Positions 22,925-36,000 of a stretch of DNA of 64,000 nt are shown in pieces (position 1 is the stretch's first letter; each line of letters opens with the position of its first letter). The stretch comes from Brachycybe producta (Eukaryota > Arthropoda > Diplopoda > Playtdesmida > Andrognathidae). Under the pieces are notes generated by a model. That model worked only from the letters and a program-made list of their open reading frames with translations, ran no database searches and was not told the origin of the DNA. The stretch lies in assembly GCA_036925085.1 (NCBI GenBank), contig JAUPFP010000146.1, forward strand, positions 62,001 through 126,000. Direction: 5' to 3'. The translations under genes were made by a program, and so were the position numbers.

Positions 22925-24296
22925 TTGAAGTTGAAGTTAAGTTTGAAATTGAAGTTTAAGTTGAATTTGAAGTTAAAATTGAAGTTGAAATTGAAGTTGA
23001 AATTGAAGTTGAAATTGAAGTTGAAATTGAAGTTGAAATTGAAGTTGAAATTGAAGTTGAAATTGAAGTTAAAAATGAAGTTGAAATTGAAGTTGAAATT
23101 GAAGTTGAAATTGAAGTTAAAATTGAAGTTAATATTGAAGTTGAAATTAAAGTTGAAATTGAAGTTAAAACTGAAGTTTAAGTTTAATTGAAGTTAAGTT
23201 GAAGTTGAAGTTGAAATTAAAGTTGAAATTGAAGTTGAAATTGAAGTTAAAATTGAAGTTGGAATTGAAGTTGAAATTGAAGTTGAAATTAAAGTTGAAA
23301 TTGAAGTTGAAATTGAAGTTGAAATTGAAGTTGAAATTGAAGTTGAAATTGAAGTTGAAATTGAAGTTGAAACTGAAGTTGAAATTGAAGTTGGAATTGA
23401 AGTTGAAATTGAAGTTGAAATTGAAGTTGAAATTGAAGTTGAAATTGAAGTTAAAATTGAAGTTGAATTTGAAGTTGAAGTTGAAGTTGTATTTGAAATT
23501 GAAGTTGAAATTGAAGTTAAAATTGAAGTTGAAATTGAAGTTGAAATTGAAGTTGAAATTGAAGTTGAAATTGAAGTTGAAATTGAAGTTGAAATTGAAA
23601 GTTGAAATTGAAATTGAAATTGAACTTGAAGTTGAAATTGAAGTTGAAATTGAAGTCGAAATTGAAGTTGAAATTGAAGTTGAAATTGAAGTTGAAATTG
23701 AAATTGAAATTGAAGTTGAATTTGAAGTTGAAGTTGAAGTTGAATTTTAAGTTGAACTTGAAAGTGAAGTTGAAGTTGAAGTTGAATTTAATTTGAAGTT
23801 CAAGTTAAGTTTGAATATTGAAGTTGAAGTTGTAATTGAAGTTGAAATTGAAGTTGAAATTCAAGTTAAAATTAAAATTGAAATTGAAGTTGAAATTGAA
23901 GTTGAAATTGAAGTTGAAATTGGAGTTGAAATTGAAGTTGAAATTGAAGTTGAAATTGAAGTTGAAATTGGAGTTGAAATTGAAGTTGAAATTGCAGTTG
24001 AAATTGAAGTTGAAATTGAAGTTAACATTGAAGTTGAAATTGAAGTTGAAATTGAAGTTGAAATTGAAGTTAAAATTGAAGTTGAATTTGAAGTTGAAGT
24101 TGAAGTTGAATTTGAAATTGAAGTTGAAATTGAAGTTAAAATTGAAGTTGAAATTGAAGTTGAAATTGAAGTTGAAATTGAAGTTGAAATTGAAGTTGAA
24201 TTTGAAAGTTGAAATTGAAATTGAAATTGAACTTGAAGTTGAAATTGAAGTTGAAATTGAAGTTGAAATTGAAGTTAAAATTGAAGTTTAAGTTTA
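22925..24296 (+). repeat. Family B EVEI-phase module, copy 1
   Basis: Cassette at 22,925, a run with AAAAATGAAGTTG, then GTTAATATTGAAG (about 23,128), AAAACTGAAGTTTAAG (about 23,167), runs with GTTGGAATTG, GTTGTATTTGAAATTG (about 23,488), the +1 tag TTGAAAGTTGAAATTG (about 23,598), GAAGTCGAAATTG (about 23,654) and a T spacer (about 23.81 kb). The same order recurs at 31,379-32,720, 35,528-36,803 and 62,713-64,000. It links families A and B because it contains the T element. Confidence 0.7.
23590..23632 (+). repeat. Propagated +1 insertion tag, representative copy
   Basis: TTGAAAGTTGAAATTG contains one extra A relative to the 12-mer. It is usually followed by two or three GAAATT hexamers and GAACTTGAAG. 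I see about 16 copies: near 23.60, 24.20, 24.89, 27.67, 28.02, 28.57, 32.11, 32.71, 36.31, 36.80, 37.22, 37.79, 38.89, 39.24, 39.81 and 63.48 kb. A frame-shifting base shared in a fixed context shows amplification of a mutated founder, with no selection for an open frame. Confidence 0.8.
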
Positions 24297-25042
24297 ATTG
24301 AAGTTAAAGTTGAAGATGAATTTGAAGTTGAACTTGAAAGTGAAGTTGGAGTTGAAGTTAAGTTGAAGATGAATTTGAAGTTGAACTTGAAAGTGAAGTT
24401 GAAGTTAAAGTTGAAGTTAAAGTTGAAGTTAAGTTTGAAATTGAAATTTAAGTTGAAGTTTAAGTTGAATTTGAAATTAAAATTGAAGTTGAAATTGAAG
24501 TTGAAATTGAAGTTGAAATTGAAGTTGAAATTGAAGTTGAAATTGAAGTTGAAATTGAAGTTGAAATTGAAGTTGAAATTGAAGTTGAAATTGAAGTTGA
24601 AATTGAAGTTGAAATTGAAGTTGAAATTGAAGTTGAAATTGAAGTTGAAATTGAAGTTGAAATTGAAGTTGAAATTGAAGTTGAAATTGAAGTTGAAATT
24701 GAAGTTGAAATTGAAGTTGAAATTGAAGTTGAAATTGAAGTTGAAATTGAAGTTAAAATTGAAGTTGAATTTGAAGTTGAAGTTGAAGTTGTATTTGAAA
24801 TTGAAGTTGAAATTGAAGTTAAAATTGAAGTTGAAATTGAAGTTGAAATTGAAGTTGAAATTGAAGTTGAAATTGAAGTTGAAATTGAAAGTTGAAATTG
24901 AAATTGAAATTGAACTTGAAGTTGAAATTGAAGTTGAAATTGAAGTCGAAATTGAAGTTGAAATTGAAGTTGAAATTGAAGTTGAACTTGAACATGAAGT
25001 TGAAGTTAAAGTTGAAGTTAAAGTTGAAGTTAAGTTGAAGTT
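24297..25042 (+). repeat. Family B linker with GTTGGAGTTG
   Basis: The linker starts GAAGTTAAAGTTGAAGATG and has GTTGGAGTTGAAG near 24,345, then a doubled cassette with a GAAGTTTAAG duplication. A run of 22 perfect 12-mers follows (24,485-24,748), then GTTGTATTTGAAATTG, the +1 tag (about 24,888) and GAAGTCGAAATTG (about 24,942). The same linker recurs from about 28,109, 37,880 and 39,909. Confidence 0.65.
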
Positions 25043-28000
25043 AAGTTAAAGTTGAAGTTAAGTTTGAAATTGAAGTTTAAGTTGAATTTGAAGTTAAAAT
25101 TGAAGTTGAAATTGAAGTTGAAATTGAAGTTGAAATTGAAGTTGAAATTGAAGTTGAAATTGAAGTTGAAATTGAAGTTGAAATTGAAGTTGAAATTGAA
25201 GTTGAAATTGAATTTGAAGTTGACTTGAAATTGAAGTTGAAATTGAAGTTGAAATTGAAGTTGAAATTGAAGTTGAAATTGAAGTTGAAATTGAAGTTGA
25301 AATTGAAGTTGAAATTGAAGTTGAAATTGAAGTTGAAATTGAAGTTGAAATTGAAGTTAAAATTGAAGTTAAAATTGAAGTTGAAATTTAAGTTGAAATT
25401 GAAGTTGAAATTGAAGTTGAACTTGAACATGAAGTTGAAGTTAAAGTTGAAGTTAAGTTGAAGTTAAAGTTGAAGTTAAGTTGAAGTTAAGTTGAAGTTA
25501 AGTTGAAGTTGAAGTTAAGTTTGAAATTGAAGTTTAAGTTGAATTTGAAGTTAAAATTGAAGTTGAAATTGAAGTTGAAATTGAAGTTGAAATTGAAGTT
25601 GAAATTGAAGTTGAAATTGAAGTTGAAATTGAAGTTGAAATTGAAGTTGAAATTGAAGTTGAAATTGAAGTTGAAATTGAAGTTGAACTTGAACATGAAG
25701 TTGAAGTTAAAGTTGAAGTTAAGTTGAAGTTAAGTTGAAGTTGAAGTTAAGTTTGAAATTGAAGTTTAAGTTGAATTTGAAATTAAAATTGAAGTTGAAA
25801 TTGAAGTTGAAATTGAAGTTGAAATTGAAGTTGAACTTGAACATGAAGTTGAAGTTAAAGTTGAAGTTAAGTTGAAGATGAATTTGAAGTTGAACTTGAA
25901 AGTGAAGTTGAAGTTAAAGTTGAAGTTAAAGTTGAAGTTAAAGTTGAAGTTAAAGTTGAAGTTAAGTTGAAGTTGAATTTGAAGTTGAACTTGAAAGTGA
26001 AGTTGAAGTTAAAGTCGAAGTTAAAGTTGAAGTTAAGTTGAAGTTGAAGTTAAGTTTGAAATTGAAGTTTAAGTTGAATTTGAAATTAAAATTGAAGTTG
26101 AAATTGAAGTTGAAATTGAAGTTGAAATTGAAGTTAAAATTGAAGTTTAAGTTTAATTGAAGTTAAAGTTGAAGATGAATTTGAAGTTGAACTTAAAAGT
26201 GAAGTTGAAGTTGAAGTTGAAGTTAAGTTGAAGATGAATTTGAAGTTGAACTTGAAAGTGAAGTTGAAGTTAAAGTTAAAGTTGAAGTTAAAGTTGAAGT
26301 TAAGTTGAAGTTGAAGTTAAGTTTGAAATTGAAGTTTAAGTTGAATTTGAAATTAAAATTGAAGTTGAAATTGAAGTTGAAATTGAAGTTGAAATTGAAG
26401 TTGAAATTGAAGTTGAAATTGAAGTTGAAATTGAAGTTGAAATTGAAGTTGAAATTGAAGTTGAAATTGAAGTTGAAATTGAAGTTGAAATTGAAGTTGA
26501 AATTGAAGTTAAAATTGAAGTTAAAATTGAAGTTGAAATTGAAGTTGAAATTGAAGTTGAACTTGAACATGAAGTTAAAGTTAAAGTTGAAGTTAAGTTG
26601 AAGTTGAACTTGAACATGAAGTTGAAGTTAAAGTTGAAGTTAAGTTGAAGTTAAGTTGAAGTTGAAGTTAAGTTTGAAATTGAAGTTTAAGTTAAATTTG
26701 AAGTTAAAATTGAAGTTGAAATTGAAGTTGAAATTGAAGTTGAAATTGAAGTTGAAATTGAAGTTGAAATTGAAGTTGAAATTGAAGTTGAAATTGAAGT
26801 TGAAATTGAAGTTGAAATTGAATTTGAAGTTGAACTTGAAATTGAAGTTGAAATTGAAGTTGAAATTGAAGTTGAAATTGAAGTTGAAATTGAAGTTGAA
26901 ATTGAAGTTGAAATTGAAGTTGAAATTGAAGTTGAAATTGAAGTTGAAATTGAAGTTGAAATTGAAGTTGAAATTGAAGTTGAAATTGAAGTTGAAATTG
27001 AAGTTGAAATTGAAGTTAAAATTGAAGTTAAAATTGAAGTTGAAATTGAAGTTGAAATTGAAGTTGAAATTGAAGTTGAACTTGAACATGAAGTTGAAGT
27101 TAAAGTTGAAGTTAAGTTGAAGTTAAAGTTGAAGTTAAGTTGAAGTTAAGTTGAAGTTAAGTTGAAGTTGAAGTTAAGTTTGAAATTGAAGTTTAAGTTG
27201 AAGTTGAAGTTGAATTTGAAGTTAAAATTGAAGTTGAAATTGAAGTTGAAATTGAAGTTGAAATTGAAGTTGAAATTGAAGTTGAAATTGAAGTTGAAAT
27301 TGAAGTTGAAATTGAAGTTGAAATTGAAGTTGAAATTGAAGTTGAAATTGAAGTTGAAATTGAAGTTGAAATTGAAGTTGAAATTGAAGATGAAATTGAA
27401 ATTGAAATTGAAGTTGAAATTGAAGTTGAAATTGAAGTTGAAATTGAAGTTGAAATTGAAGTTGAAATTGAAGTTGAAGTTGAAGTTGAACTTGAACATG
27501 AAGTTGAAGTTAAAGTTGAAGTTAAGTTGAAGTTAAGTTGAAGTTGAAGTTAAGTTTGAAATTGAAGTTTAAGTTGAATTTGAAGTTAAAATTGAAGTTG
27601 AAATTGAAGTTGAAATTGAAGTTAAAATTGAAGTTGAAATTGAAGTTGAAATTGAAGTTGAAATTGAAAGTTGAAATTGAAATTGAAATTGAACTTGAAG
27701 TTGAAATTGAAGTTGAAATTGAAGTCGAAATTGAAGTTGAAATTGAAGTTGAAATTGAAGTTGAAATTGAAGTTGAAATTGAAATTGAAATTGAAGTTGA
27801 AATTGCAGTTGAAATTGAAGTTGAAATTGAAGTTAAAATTGAAGTTGAAATTGAAGTTGAAATTGAAGTTGAAATTGAAGTTAAAATTGAAGTTGAATTT
27901 GAAGTTGAAGTTGAAGTTGAATTTGAAATTGAAGTTGAAATTGAAGTTAAAATTGAAGTTGAAATTGAAGTTGAAATTGAAGTTGAAATTGAAGTTGAAA

Positions 28001-28705
28001 TTGAAGTTGAAATTGAAAGTTGAAATTGAAATTGAAATTGAACTTGAAGTTGAAATTGAAGTTGAAATTGCAGTTGAAATTGAAGTTAAAATTGAAGTTT
28101 AAGTTTAATTGAAGTTAAAGTTGAAGATGAATTTGAAGTTGAACTTGAAAGTGAAGTTGGAGTTGAAGTTAAGTTGAAGATAAATTTGAAGTTGAACTTG
28201 AAAGTGAAGTTGAAGTTAAAGTTGAAGTTAAAGTTGAAGTTAAGTTGAAGTTGAAGTTAAGTTTGAAATTGAAGTTTAAGTTGAAGTTTAAGTTGAATTT
28301 GAAATTAAAATTGAAGTTGAAATTGAAGTTGAAATTGAAGTTGAAATTGAAGTTGAAATTGAAGTTGAAATTGAAGTTGAAATTGAAGTTGAAATTGAAG
28401 TTGAAATTGAAGTTGAAATTGAAGTTGAAATTGAAGTTGAAATTGAAGTTGAAGTTGAAGTTGAAGTTGTATTTGAAATTGAAGTTGAAATTGAAGTTAA
28501 AATTGAAGTTGAAATTGAAGTTGAAATTGAAGTTGAAATTGAAGTTGAAATTGAAGTTGAAATTGAAAGTTGAAATTGAAATTGAAATTGAACTTGAAGT
28601 TGAAATTGAAGTTGAAATTGAAGTCGAAATTGAAGTTGAAATTGAAGTTGAAATTGAAGTTGAACTTGAACATGAAGTTGAAGTTAAAGTTGAAGTTAAG
28701 TTGAA
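25043..28705 (+). repeat. Family B ~4-kb unit, copy 1 (3,663 bp)
   Basis: Bounded by TAAGTTAAAGTTG at 25,043 and 28,706. The order is a sub-array with a GAATTTGAAGTTGACTTG island (one A lost at about 25,222), cassette 25,503, the GAAGTTAAAGTT block at 25,910-25,957 and cassettes at 26,305, 26,656, 27,162 and 27,538. A shortened EVEI-phase module with two +1 tags and the GTTGGAGTTG linker close the unit. Copies 2, 3 and 4 show the same order from 28,706, about 33,091 and about 60,240. Confidence 0.7.
25910..25957 (+). repeat. (GAAGTTAAAGTT)x4 block, copy 1
   Basis: Four perfect copies of the alternative 12-mer GAAGTTAAAGTT. The same four-copy block is at 29,793-29,840, 33,954-34,001 and 61,115-61,162, each in the same place inside the family B ~4-kb unit. 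Exact conservation of copy number in four units makes it a good unit landmark. Confidence 0.85.
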
Positions 28706-31700
28706 GTTAAGTTAAAGTTGAAGTTAAGTTTGAAATTGAAGTTTAAGTTGAATTTGAAGTTAAAATTGAAGTTGAAATTGAAGTTGAAATTGAAGTTGAA
28801 ATTGAAGTTGAAATTGAAGTTGAAATTGAAGTTGAAATTGAAGTTGAAATTGAAGTTGAAATTGAAGTTGAAATTGAAGTTGAAATTGAAGTTGAAATTG
28901 AAGTTGAAATTGAAGTTGAAATTGAATTTGAAGTTGAACTTGAAATTGAAGTTGAAATTGAAGTTGAAATTGAAGTTGAAATTGAAGTTGAAATTGAAGT
29001 TGAAATTGAAGTTGAAATTGAAGTTGAAATTGAAGTTGAAATTGAAGTTGAAATTGAAGTTGAAATTGAAGTTAAAATTGAAGTTAAAATTGAAGTTGAA
29101 ATTGAAGTTGAAATTGAAGTTGAAATTGAAGTTGAACTTGAACATGAAGTTGAAGTTAAAGTTGAAGTTAAGTTGAAGTTAAAGTTGAAGTTAAGTTGAA
29201 GTTAAGTTGAAGTTAAGTTGAAGTTGAAGTTAAGTTTGAAATTGAAGTTTAAGTTGAATTTGAAGTTAAAATTGAAGTTGAAATTGAAGTTGAAATTGAA
29301 GTTGAAATTGAAGTTGAAATTGAAGTTGAAATTGAAGTTGAAATTGAAGTTGAAATTGAAGTTGAAATTGAAGTTGAAATTGAAGTTGAAATTGAAGTTG
29401 AAATTGAAGTTGAAATTGAAGTTGAAATTGAAGTTGAAATTGAAGTTGAAATTGAAATTGAAATTGAAGTTGAAATTGAAGTTGAAATTGAAGTTGAAAT
29501 TGAAGTTGAAATTGAAGTTGAAATTGAAGTTGAAATTGAAGTTGAACTTGAACATGAAGTTGAAGTTAAAGTTGAAGTTAAAGTTGAAGTTAAGTTGAAG
29601 TTAAGTTGAAGTTGAAGTTAAGTTTGAAATTGAAGTTTAAGTTGAATTTGAAATTAAAATTGAAGTTGAAATTGAAGTTGAAATTGAAGTTGAAATTGAA
29701 GTTGAAATTGAAGTTGAACTTGAACATGAAGTTGAAGTTAAAGTTGAAGTTAAGTTGAAGATGAATTTGAAGTTGAACTTGAAAGTGAAGTTGAAGTTAA
29801 AGTTGAAGTTAAAGTTGAAGTTAAAGTTGAAGTTAAAGTTGAAGTTAAGTTGAAGTTGAATTTGAAGTTGAACTTGAAAGTGAAGTTGAAGTTAAAGTTG
29901 AAGTTAAAGTTGAAGTTAAGTTGAAGTTGAAGTTAAGTTTGAAATTGAAGTTTAAGTTGAATTTGAAATTAAAATTGAAGTTGAAATTGAAGTTGAAATT
30001 GAAGTTGAAATTGAAGTTAAAATTGAAGTTTAAGTTTAATTGAAGTTAAAGTTGAAGATGAATTTGAAGTTGAACTTAAAAGTGAAGTTGAAGTTGAAGT
30101 TGAAGTTAAGTTGAAGATGAATTTGAAGTTGAACTTGAAAGTGAAGTTGAAGTTAAAGTTGAAGTTAAAGTTGAAGTTAAGTTGAAGTTGAAGTTAAGTT
30201 TGAAATTGAAGTTTAAGTTGAATTTGAAATTAAAATTGAAGTTGAAATTGAAGTTGAAATTGAAGTTGAAATTGAAGTTGAAATTGAAGTTGAAATTGAA
30301 GTTGAAATTGAAGTTGAAATTGAAGTTGAAATTGAAGTTGAAATTGAAGTTGAAATTGAAGTTTAAATTGAAGTTAAAATTGAAGTTAAAATTGAAGTTG
30401 AAATTGAAGTTGAAATTGAAGTTGAACTTGAACATGAAGTTAAAGTTAAAGTTGAAGTTAAGTTGAAGTTGAACTTGAACATGAAGTTGAAGTTAAAGTT
30501 GAAGTTAAGTTGAAGTTAAGTTGAAGTTGAAGTTAAGTTTGAAATTGAAGTTTAAGTTAAATTTGAAGTTAAAATTGAAGTTGAAATTGAAGTTGAAATT
30601 GAAGTTGAAATTGAAGTTGAAATTGAAGTTGAAATTGAAGTTGAAATTGAAGTTGAAATTGAAGTTGAAATTAAAGTTGAAATTGAATTTGAAGTTGAAC
30701 TTGAAATTGAAGTTGAAATTGAAGTTGAAATTGAAGTTGAAATTGAAGTTGAAATTGAAGTTGAAATTGAAGTTGAAATTGAAGTTGAAATTGAAGTTGA
30801 AATTGAAGTTGAAATTGAAGTTGAAATTGAAGTTGAAATTGAAGTTGAAATTGAAGTTGAAATTGAAGTTAAAATTGAAGTTAAAATTGAAGTTGAAATT
30901 GAAGTTGAAATTGAAGTTGAAATTGAAGTTGAACTTGAACATGAAGTTGAAGTTAAAGTTGAAGTTAAGTTGAAGTTAAAGTTGAAGTTAAAGTTGAAGT
31001 TAAGTTGAAGTTAAGTTGAAGTTAAGTTGAAGTTGAAGTTAAGTTTGAAATTGAAGTTTAAGTTGAATTTGAAGTTAAAATTGAAGTTGAAATTGAAGTT
31101 GAAATTGAAGTTGAAATTGAAGTTGAAATTGAAGTTGAAATTGAAGTTGAAATTGAAGTTGAAATTGAAGTTGAAATTGAAGTTGAAATTGAAGTTGAAA
31201 TTTAAGTTGAAATTGAAGTTGAAATTGAAGTTGAAATTGAAGTTGAAATTGAAATTGAAATTGAAGTTGAAATTGAAGTTGAAATTGAAGTTGAAATTGA
31301 AGTTGAAATTGAAGTTGAAATTGAAGTTGAACTTGAACATGAAGTTGAAGTTAAAGTTGAAGTTAAGTTGAAGTTAAGTTGAAGTTGAAGTTAAGTTTGA
31401 AATTGAAGTTTAAGTTGAATTTGAAGTTAAAATTGAAGTTGAAATTGAAGTTGAAATTGAAGTTAAAATTGAAGTTGAAATTGAAGTTGAAATTGAAGTT
31501 GAAATTGAAGTTGAAATTGAAGTTAAAAATGAAGTTGAAATTGAAGTTGAAATTGAAGTTGAAATTGAAGTTAAAATTGAAGTTAATATTGAAGTTGAAA
31601 TTAAAGTTGAAATTGAAGTTAAAACTGAAGTTTAAGTTTAATTGAAGTTAAGTTGAAGTTGAAGTTGAAATTAAAGTTGAAATTGAAGTTGAAATTGAAG

Positions 31701-33090
31701 TTAAAATTGAAGTTGGAATTGAAGTTGAAATTGAAGTTGAAATTGAAGTTGAAATTGAAGTTGAAATTGAAGTTGAAATTGAAGTTGAAATTGAAGTTGA
31801 AATTGAAGTTGGAATTGAAGTTAAAATTGAAGTTGAAATTGAAGTTGAAATTGAAGTTGAAATTGAAGTTGAAATTGAAGTTGAAATTGAAGTTGAAACT
31901 GAAGTTGAAATTGAAGTTGGAATTAAAGTTGAAATTGAAGTTGAAATTGAAGTTGAAATTGAAGTTGAAATTGAAGTTAAAATTGAAGTTGAATTTGAAG
32001 TTGAAGTTGAAGTTGTATTTGAAATTGAAGTTGAAATTGAAGTTAAAATTGAAGTTGAAATTGAAGTTGAAATTGAAGTTGAAATTGAAGTTGAAATTGA
32101 AGTTGAAATTGAAAGTTGAAATTGAAATTGAACTTGAAGTTGAAATTGAAGTTGAAATTGAAGTCGAAATTGAAGTTGAAATTGAAGTTGAAATTGAAGT
32201 TGAAATTGAAGTTGAAATTGAAATTGAAATTGAAGTTGAATTTGAAGTTGAAGTTGAAGTTGAATTTGAAGTTGAACTTGAAAGTGAAGTTGAAGTTGAA
32301 GTTGAATTTAATTTGAAGTTCAAGTTAAGTTTGAATATTGAAGTTGAAGTTGTAATTGAAGTTGAAATTGAAGTTGAAATTCAAGTTAAAATTAAAATTG
32401 AAATTGAAGTTGAAATTGAAGTTGAAATTGAAGTTGAAATTGAAGTTGAAATTGAAGTTGAAATTGGAGTTGAAATTGAAGTTGAAATTGAAGTTGAAAT
32501 TGAAGTTGAAATTGAAGTTGAAATTGAAGTTAAAATTGAAGTTGAAATTGAAGTTGAAATTGAAGTTGAAATTGAAGTTAAAATTGAAGTTGAATTTGAA
32601 GTTGAAGTTGAAGTTGAATTTGAAATTGAAGTTGAAATTGAAGTTAAAATTGAAGTTGAAATTGAAGTTGAAATTGAAGTTGAAATTGAAGTTGAAATTG
32701 AAGTTGAAATTGAAAGTTGAAATTGAAATTGAAATTGAACTTGAAGTTGAAATTGAAGTTGAAATTGAAGTTGAAATTGAAGTTGAAATTGAAGTTGAAA
32801 TTGAAGTTGAAATTGAAGTTGAAATTGAAGTTGAAATTGAAGTTGAAATTGAAGTTGAAATTGAAGTTGAAATTGAAGTTGAAATTGAAGTTGAAATTGA
32901 AGTTGAAATTGAAGTTGAAATTGAAGTTGAAATTGAAGTTGAAATTGAAGTTGAAATTGAAGTTGAAATTGAAGTTAAAATTGAAGTTGAATTTGAAGTT
33001 GAAGTTAAAATTGAAGTTGAAATTGAAGTTGAAATTGAAGTTGAAATTGAAGTTGAAATTGAAGTTGAAATTGAAGTTGAAATTGAAGTT
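28706..33090 (+). repeat. Family B ~4-kb unit, copy 2
   Basis: Collinear with copy 3 over essentially its whole length. Cassettes 29,218, 30,182, 30,521, 31,027 and 31,379 match 33,391, 34,343, 34,682, 35,188 and 35,528; the last three offsets are 4,161, 4,161 and 4,149. The EVEI-phase module 31,653-32,720 matches 35,814-36,803, copy 3 having lost about 114 bp there. The right end lies in a pure run near 33,010-33,090 and can only be bracketed. Confidence 0.75.
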
Positions 33091-36000
33091 GAAATTGAAT
33101 TTGAAGTTGAACTTGAAATTGAAGTTGAAATTGAAGTTGAAATTGAAGTTGAAATTGAAGTTGAAATTGAAGTTGAAATTGAAGTTGAAATTGAAGTTGA
33201 AATTGAAGTTGAAATTGAAGTTGAAATTGAAGTTGAAATTGAAGTTAAAATTGAAGTTAAAATTGAAGTTGAAATTGAAGTTGAAATTGAAGTTGAAATT
33301 GAAGTTGAACTTGAACATGAAGTTGAAGTTAAAGTTGAAGTTAAGTTGAAGTTAAAGTTGAAGTTAAGTTGAAGTTAAGTTGAAGTTAAGTTGAAGTTGA
33401 AGTTAAGTTTGAAATTGAAGTTTAAGTTGAATTTGAAGTTAAAATTGAAGTTGAAATTGAAGTTGAAATTGAAGTTGAAATTGAAGTTGAAATTGAAGTT
33501 GAAATTGAAGTTGAAATTGAAGTTGAAATTGAAGTTGAAATTGAAGTTGAAATTGAAGTTGAAATTGAAGTTGAAATTGAAGTTGAAATTGAAGTTGAAA
33601 TTGAAGTTGAAATTGAAATTGAAATTGAAGTTGAAATTGAAGTTGAAATTGAAGTTGAAATTGAAGTTGAAATTGAAGTTGAAATTGAAGTTGAAATTGA
33701 AGTTGAACTTGAACATGAAGTTGAAGTTAAAGTTGAAGTTAAAGTTGAAGTTAAGTTGAAGTTAAGTTGAAGTTGAAGTTAAGTTTGAAATTGAAGTTTA
33801 AGTTGAATTTGAAATTAAAATTGAAGTTGAAATTGAAGTTGAAATTGAAGTTGAAATTGAAGTTGAAATTGAAGTTGAACTTGAACATGAAGTTGAAGTT
33901 AAAGTTGAAGTTAAGTTGAAGATGAATTTGAAGTTGAACTTGAAAGTGAAGTTGAAGTTAAAGTTGAAGTTAAAGTTGAAGTTAAAGTTGAAGTTAAAGT
34001 TGAAGTTAAGTTGAAGTTGAATTTGAAGTTGAACTTGAAAGTGAAGTTGAAGTTAAAGTTGAAGTTAAAGTTGAAGTTAAGTTGAAGTTGAAGTTAAGTT
34101 TGAAATTGAAGTTTAAGTTGAATTTGAAATTAAAATTGAAGTTGAAATTGAAGTTGAAATTGAAGTTGAAATTGAAGTTAAAATTGAAGTTTAAGTTTAA
34201 TTGAAGTTAAAGTTGAAGATGAATTTGAAGTTGAACTTAAAAGTGAAGTTGAAGTTGAAGTTGAAGTTAAGTTGAAGATGAATTTGAAGTTGAACTTGAA
34301 AGTGAAGTTGAAGTTAAAGTTGAAGTTAAAGTTGAAGTTAAGTTGAAGTTGAAGTTAAGTTTGAAATTGAAGTTTAAGTTGAATTTGAAATTAAAATTGA
34401 AGTTGAAATTGAAGTTGAAATTGAAGTTGAAATTGAAGTTGAAATTGAAGTTGAAATTGAAGTTGAAATTGAAGTTGAAATTGAAGTTGAAATTGAAGTT
34501 GAAATTGAAGTTGAAATTGAAGTTTAAATTGAAGTTAAAATTGAAGTTAAAATTGAAGTTGAAATTGAAGTTGAAATTGAAGTTGAACTTGAACATGAAG
34601 TTAAAGTTAAAGTTGAAGTTAAGTTGAAGTTGAACTTGAACATGAAGTTGAAGTTAAAGTTGAAGTTAAGTTGAAGTTAAGTTGAAGTTGAAGTTAAGTT
34701 TGAAATTGAAGTTTAAGTTAAATTTGAAGTTAAAATTGAAGTTGAAATTGAAGTTGAAATTGAAGTTGAAATTGAAGTTGAAATTGAAGTTGAAATTGAA
34801 GTTGAAATTGAAGTTGAAATTGAAGTTGAAATTAAAGTTGAAATTGAATTTGAAGTTGAACTTGAAATTGAAGTTGAAATTGAAGTTGAAATTGAAGTTG
34901 AAATTGAAGTTGAAATTGAAGTTGAAATTGAAGTTGAAATTGAAGTTGAAATTGAAGTTGAAATTGAAGTTGAAATTGAAGTTGAAATTGAAGTTGAAAT
35001 TGAAGTTGAAATTGAAGTTGAAATTGAAGTTAAAATTGAAGTTAAAATTGAAGTTGAAATTGAAGTTGAAATTGAAGTTGAAATTGAAGTTGAACTTGAA
35101 CATGAAGTTGAAGTTAAAGTTGAAGTTAAGTTGAAGTTAAAGTTGAAGTTAAAGTTGAAGTTAAGTTGAAGTTAAGTTGAAGTTAAGTTGAAGTTGAAGT
35201 TAAGTTTGAAATTGAAGTTTAAGTTGAATTTGAAGTTAAAATTGAAGTTGAAATTGAAGTTGAAATTGAAGTTGAAATTGAAGTTGAAATTGAAGTTGAA
35301 ATTGAAGTTGAAATTGAAGTTGAAATTGAAGTTGAAATTTAAGTTGAAATTGAAGTTGAAATTGAAGTTGAAATTGAAGTTGAAATTGAAGTTGAAATTG
35401 AAATTGAAATTGAAGTTGAAATTGAAGTTGAAATTGAAGTTGAAATTGAAGTTGAAATTGAAGTTGAAATTGAAGTTGAACTTGAACATGAAGTTGAAGT
35501 TAAAGTTGAAGTTAAGTTGAAGTTAAGTTGAAGTTGAAGTTAAGTTTGAAATTGAAGTTTAAGTTGAATTTGAAGTTAAAATTGAAGTTGAAATTGAAGT
35601 TGAAATTGAAGTTAAAATTGAAGTTGAAATTGAAGTTGAAATTGAAGTTGAAATTGAAGTTGAAATTGAAGTTGAAATTGAAGTTAAAAATGAAGTTGAA
35701 ATTGAAGTTGAAATTGAAGTTGAAATTGAAGTTAAAATTGAAGTTAATATTGAAGTTGAAATTAAAGTTGAAATTGAAGTTAAAACTGAAGTTTAAGTTT
35801 AATTGAAGTTAAGTTGAAGTTGAAGTTGAAATTAAAGTTGAAATTGAAGTTGAAATTGAAGTTAAAATTGAAGTTGGAATTGAAGTTGAAATTGAAGTTG
35901 AAATTGAAGTTGAAATTGAAGTTGAAATTGAAGTTGAAATTGAAGTTGAAATTGAAGTTGAAATTGAAGTTGAAATTGAAGTTGAAATTGAAGTTGAAAT

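Noticed and set aside
32644..33318. Asn/Phe-rich minus-strand frames resembling prion-like or FG-type repeat proteins
   Set aside because: NFNF is the direct readout of the complement AATTTCAACTTC. There is no FG dipeptide, no unique domain, and the composition is dictated by the satellite.
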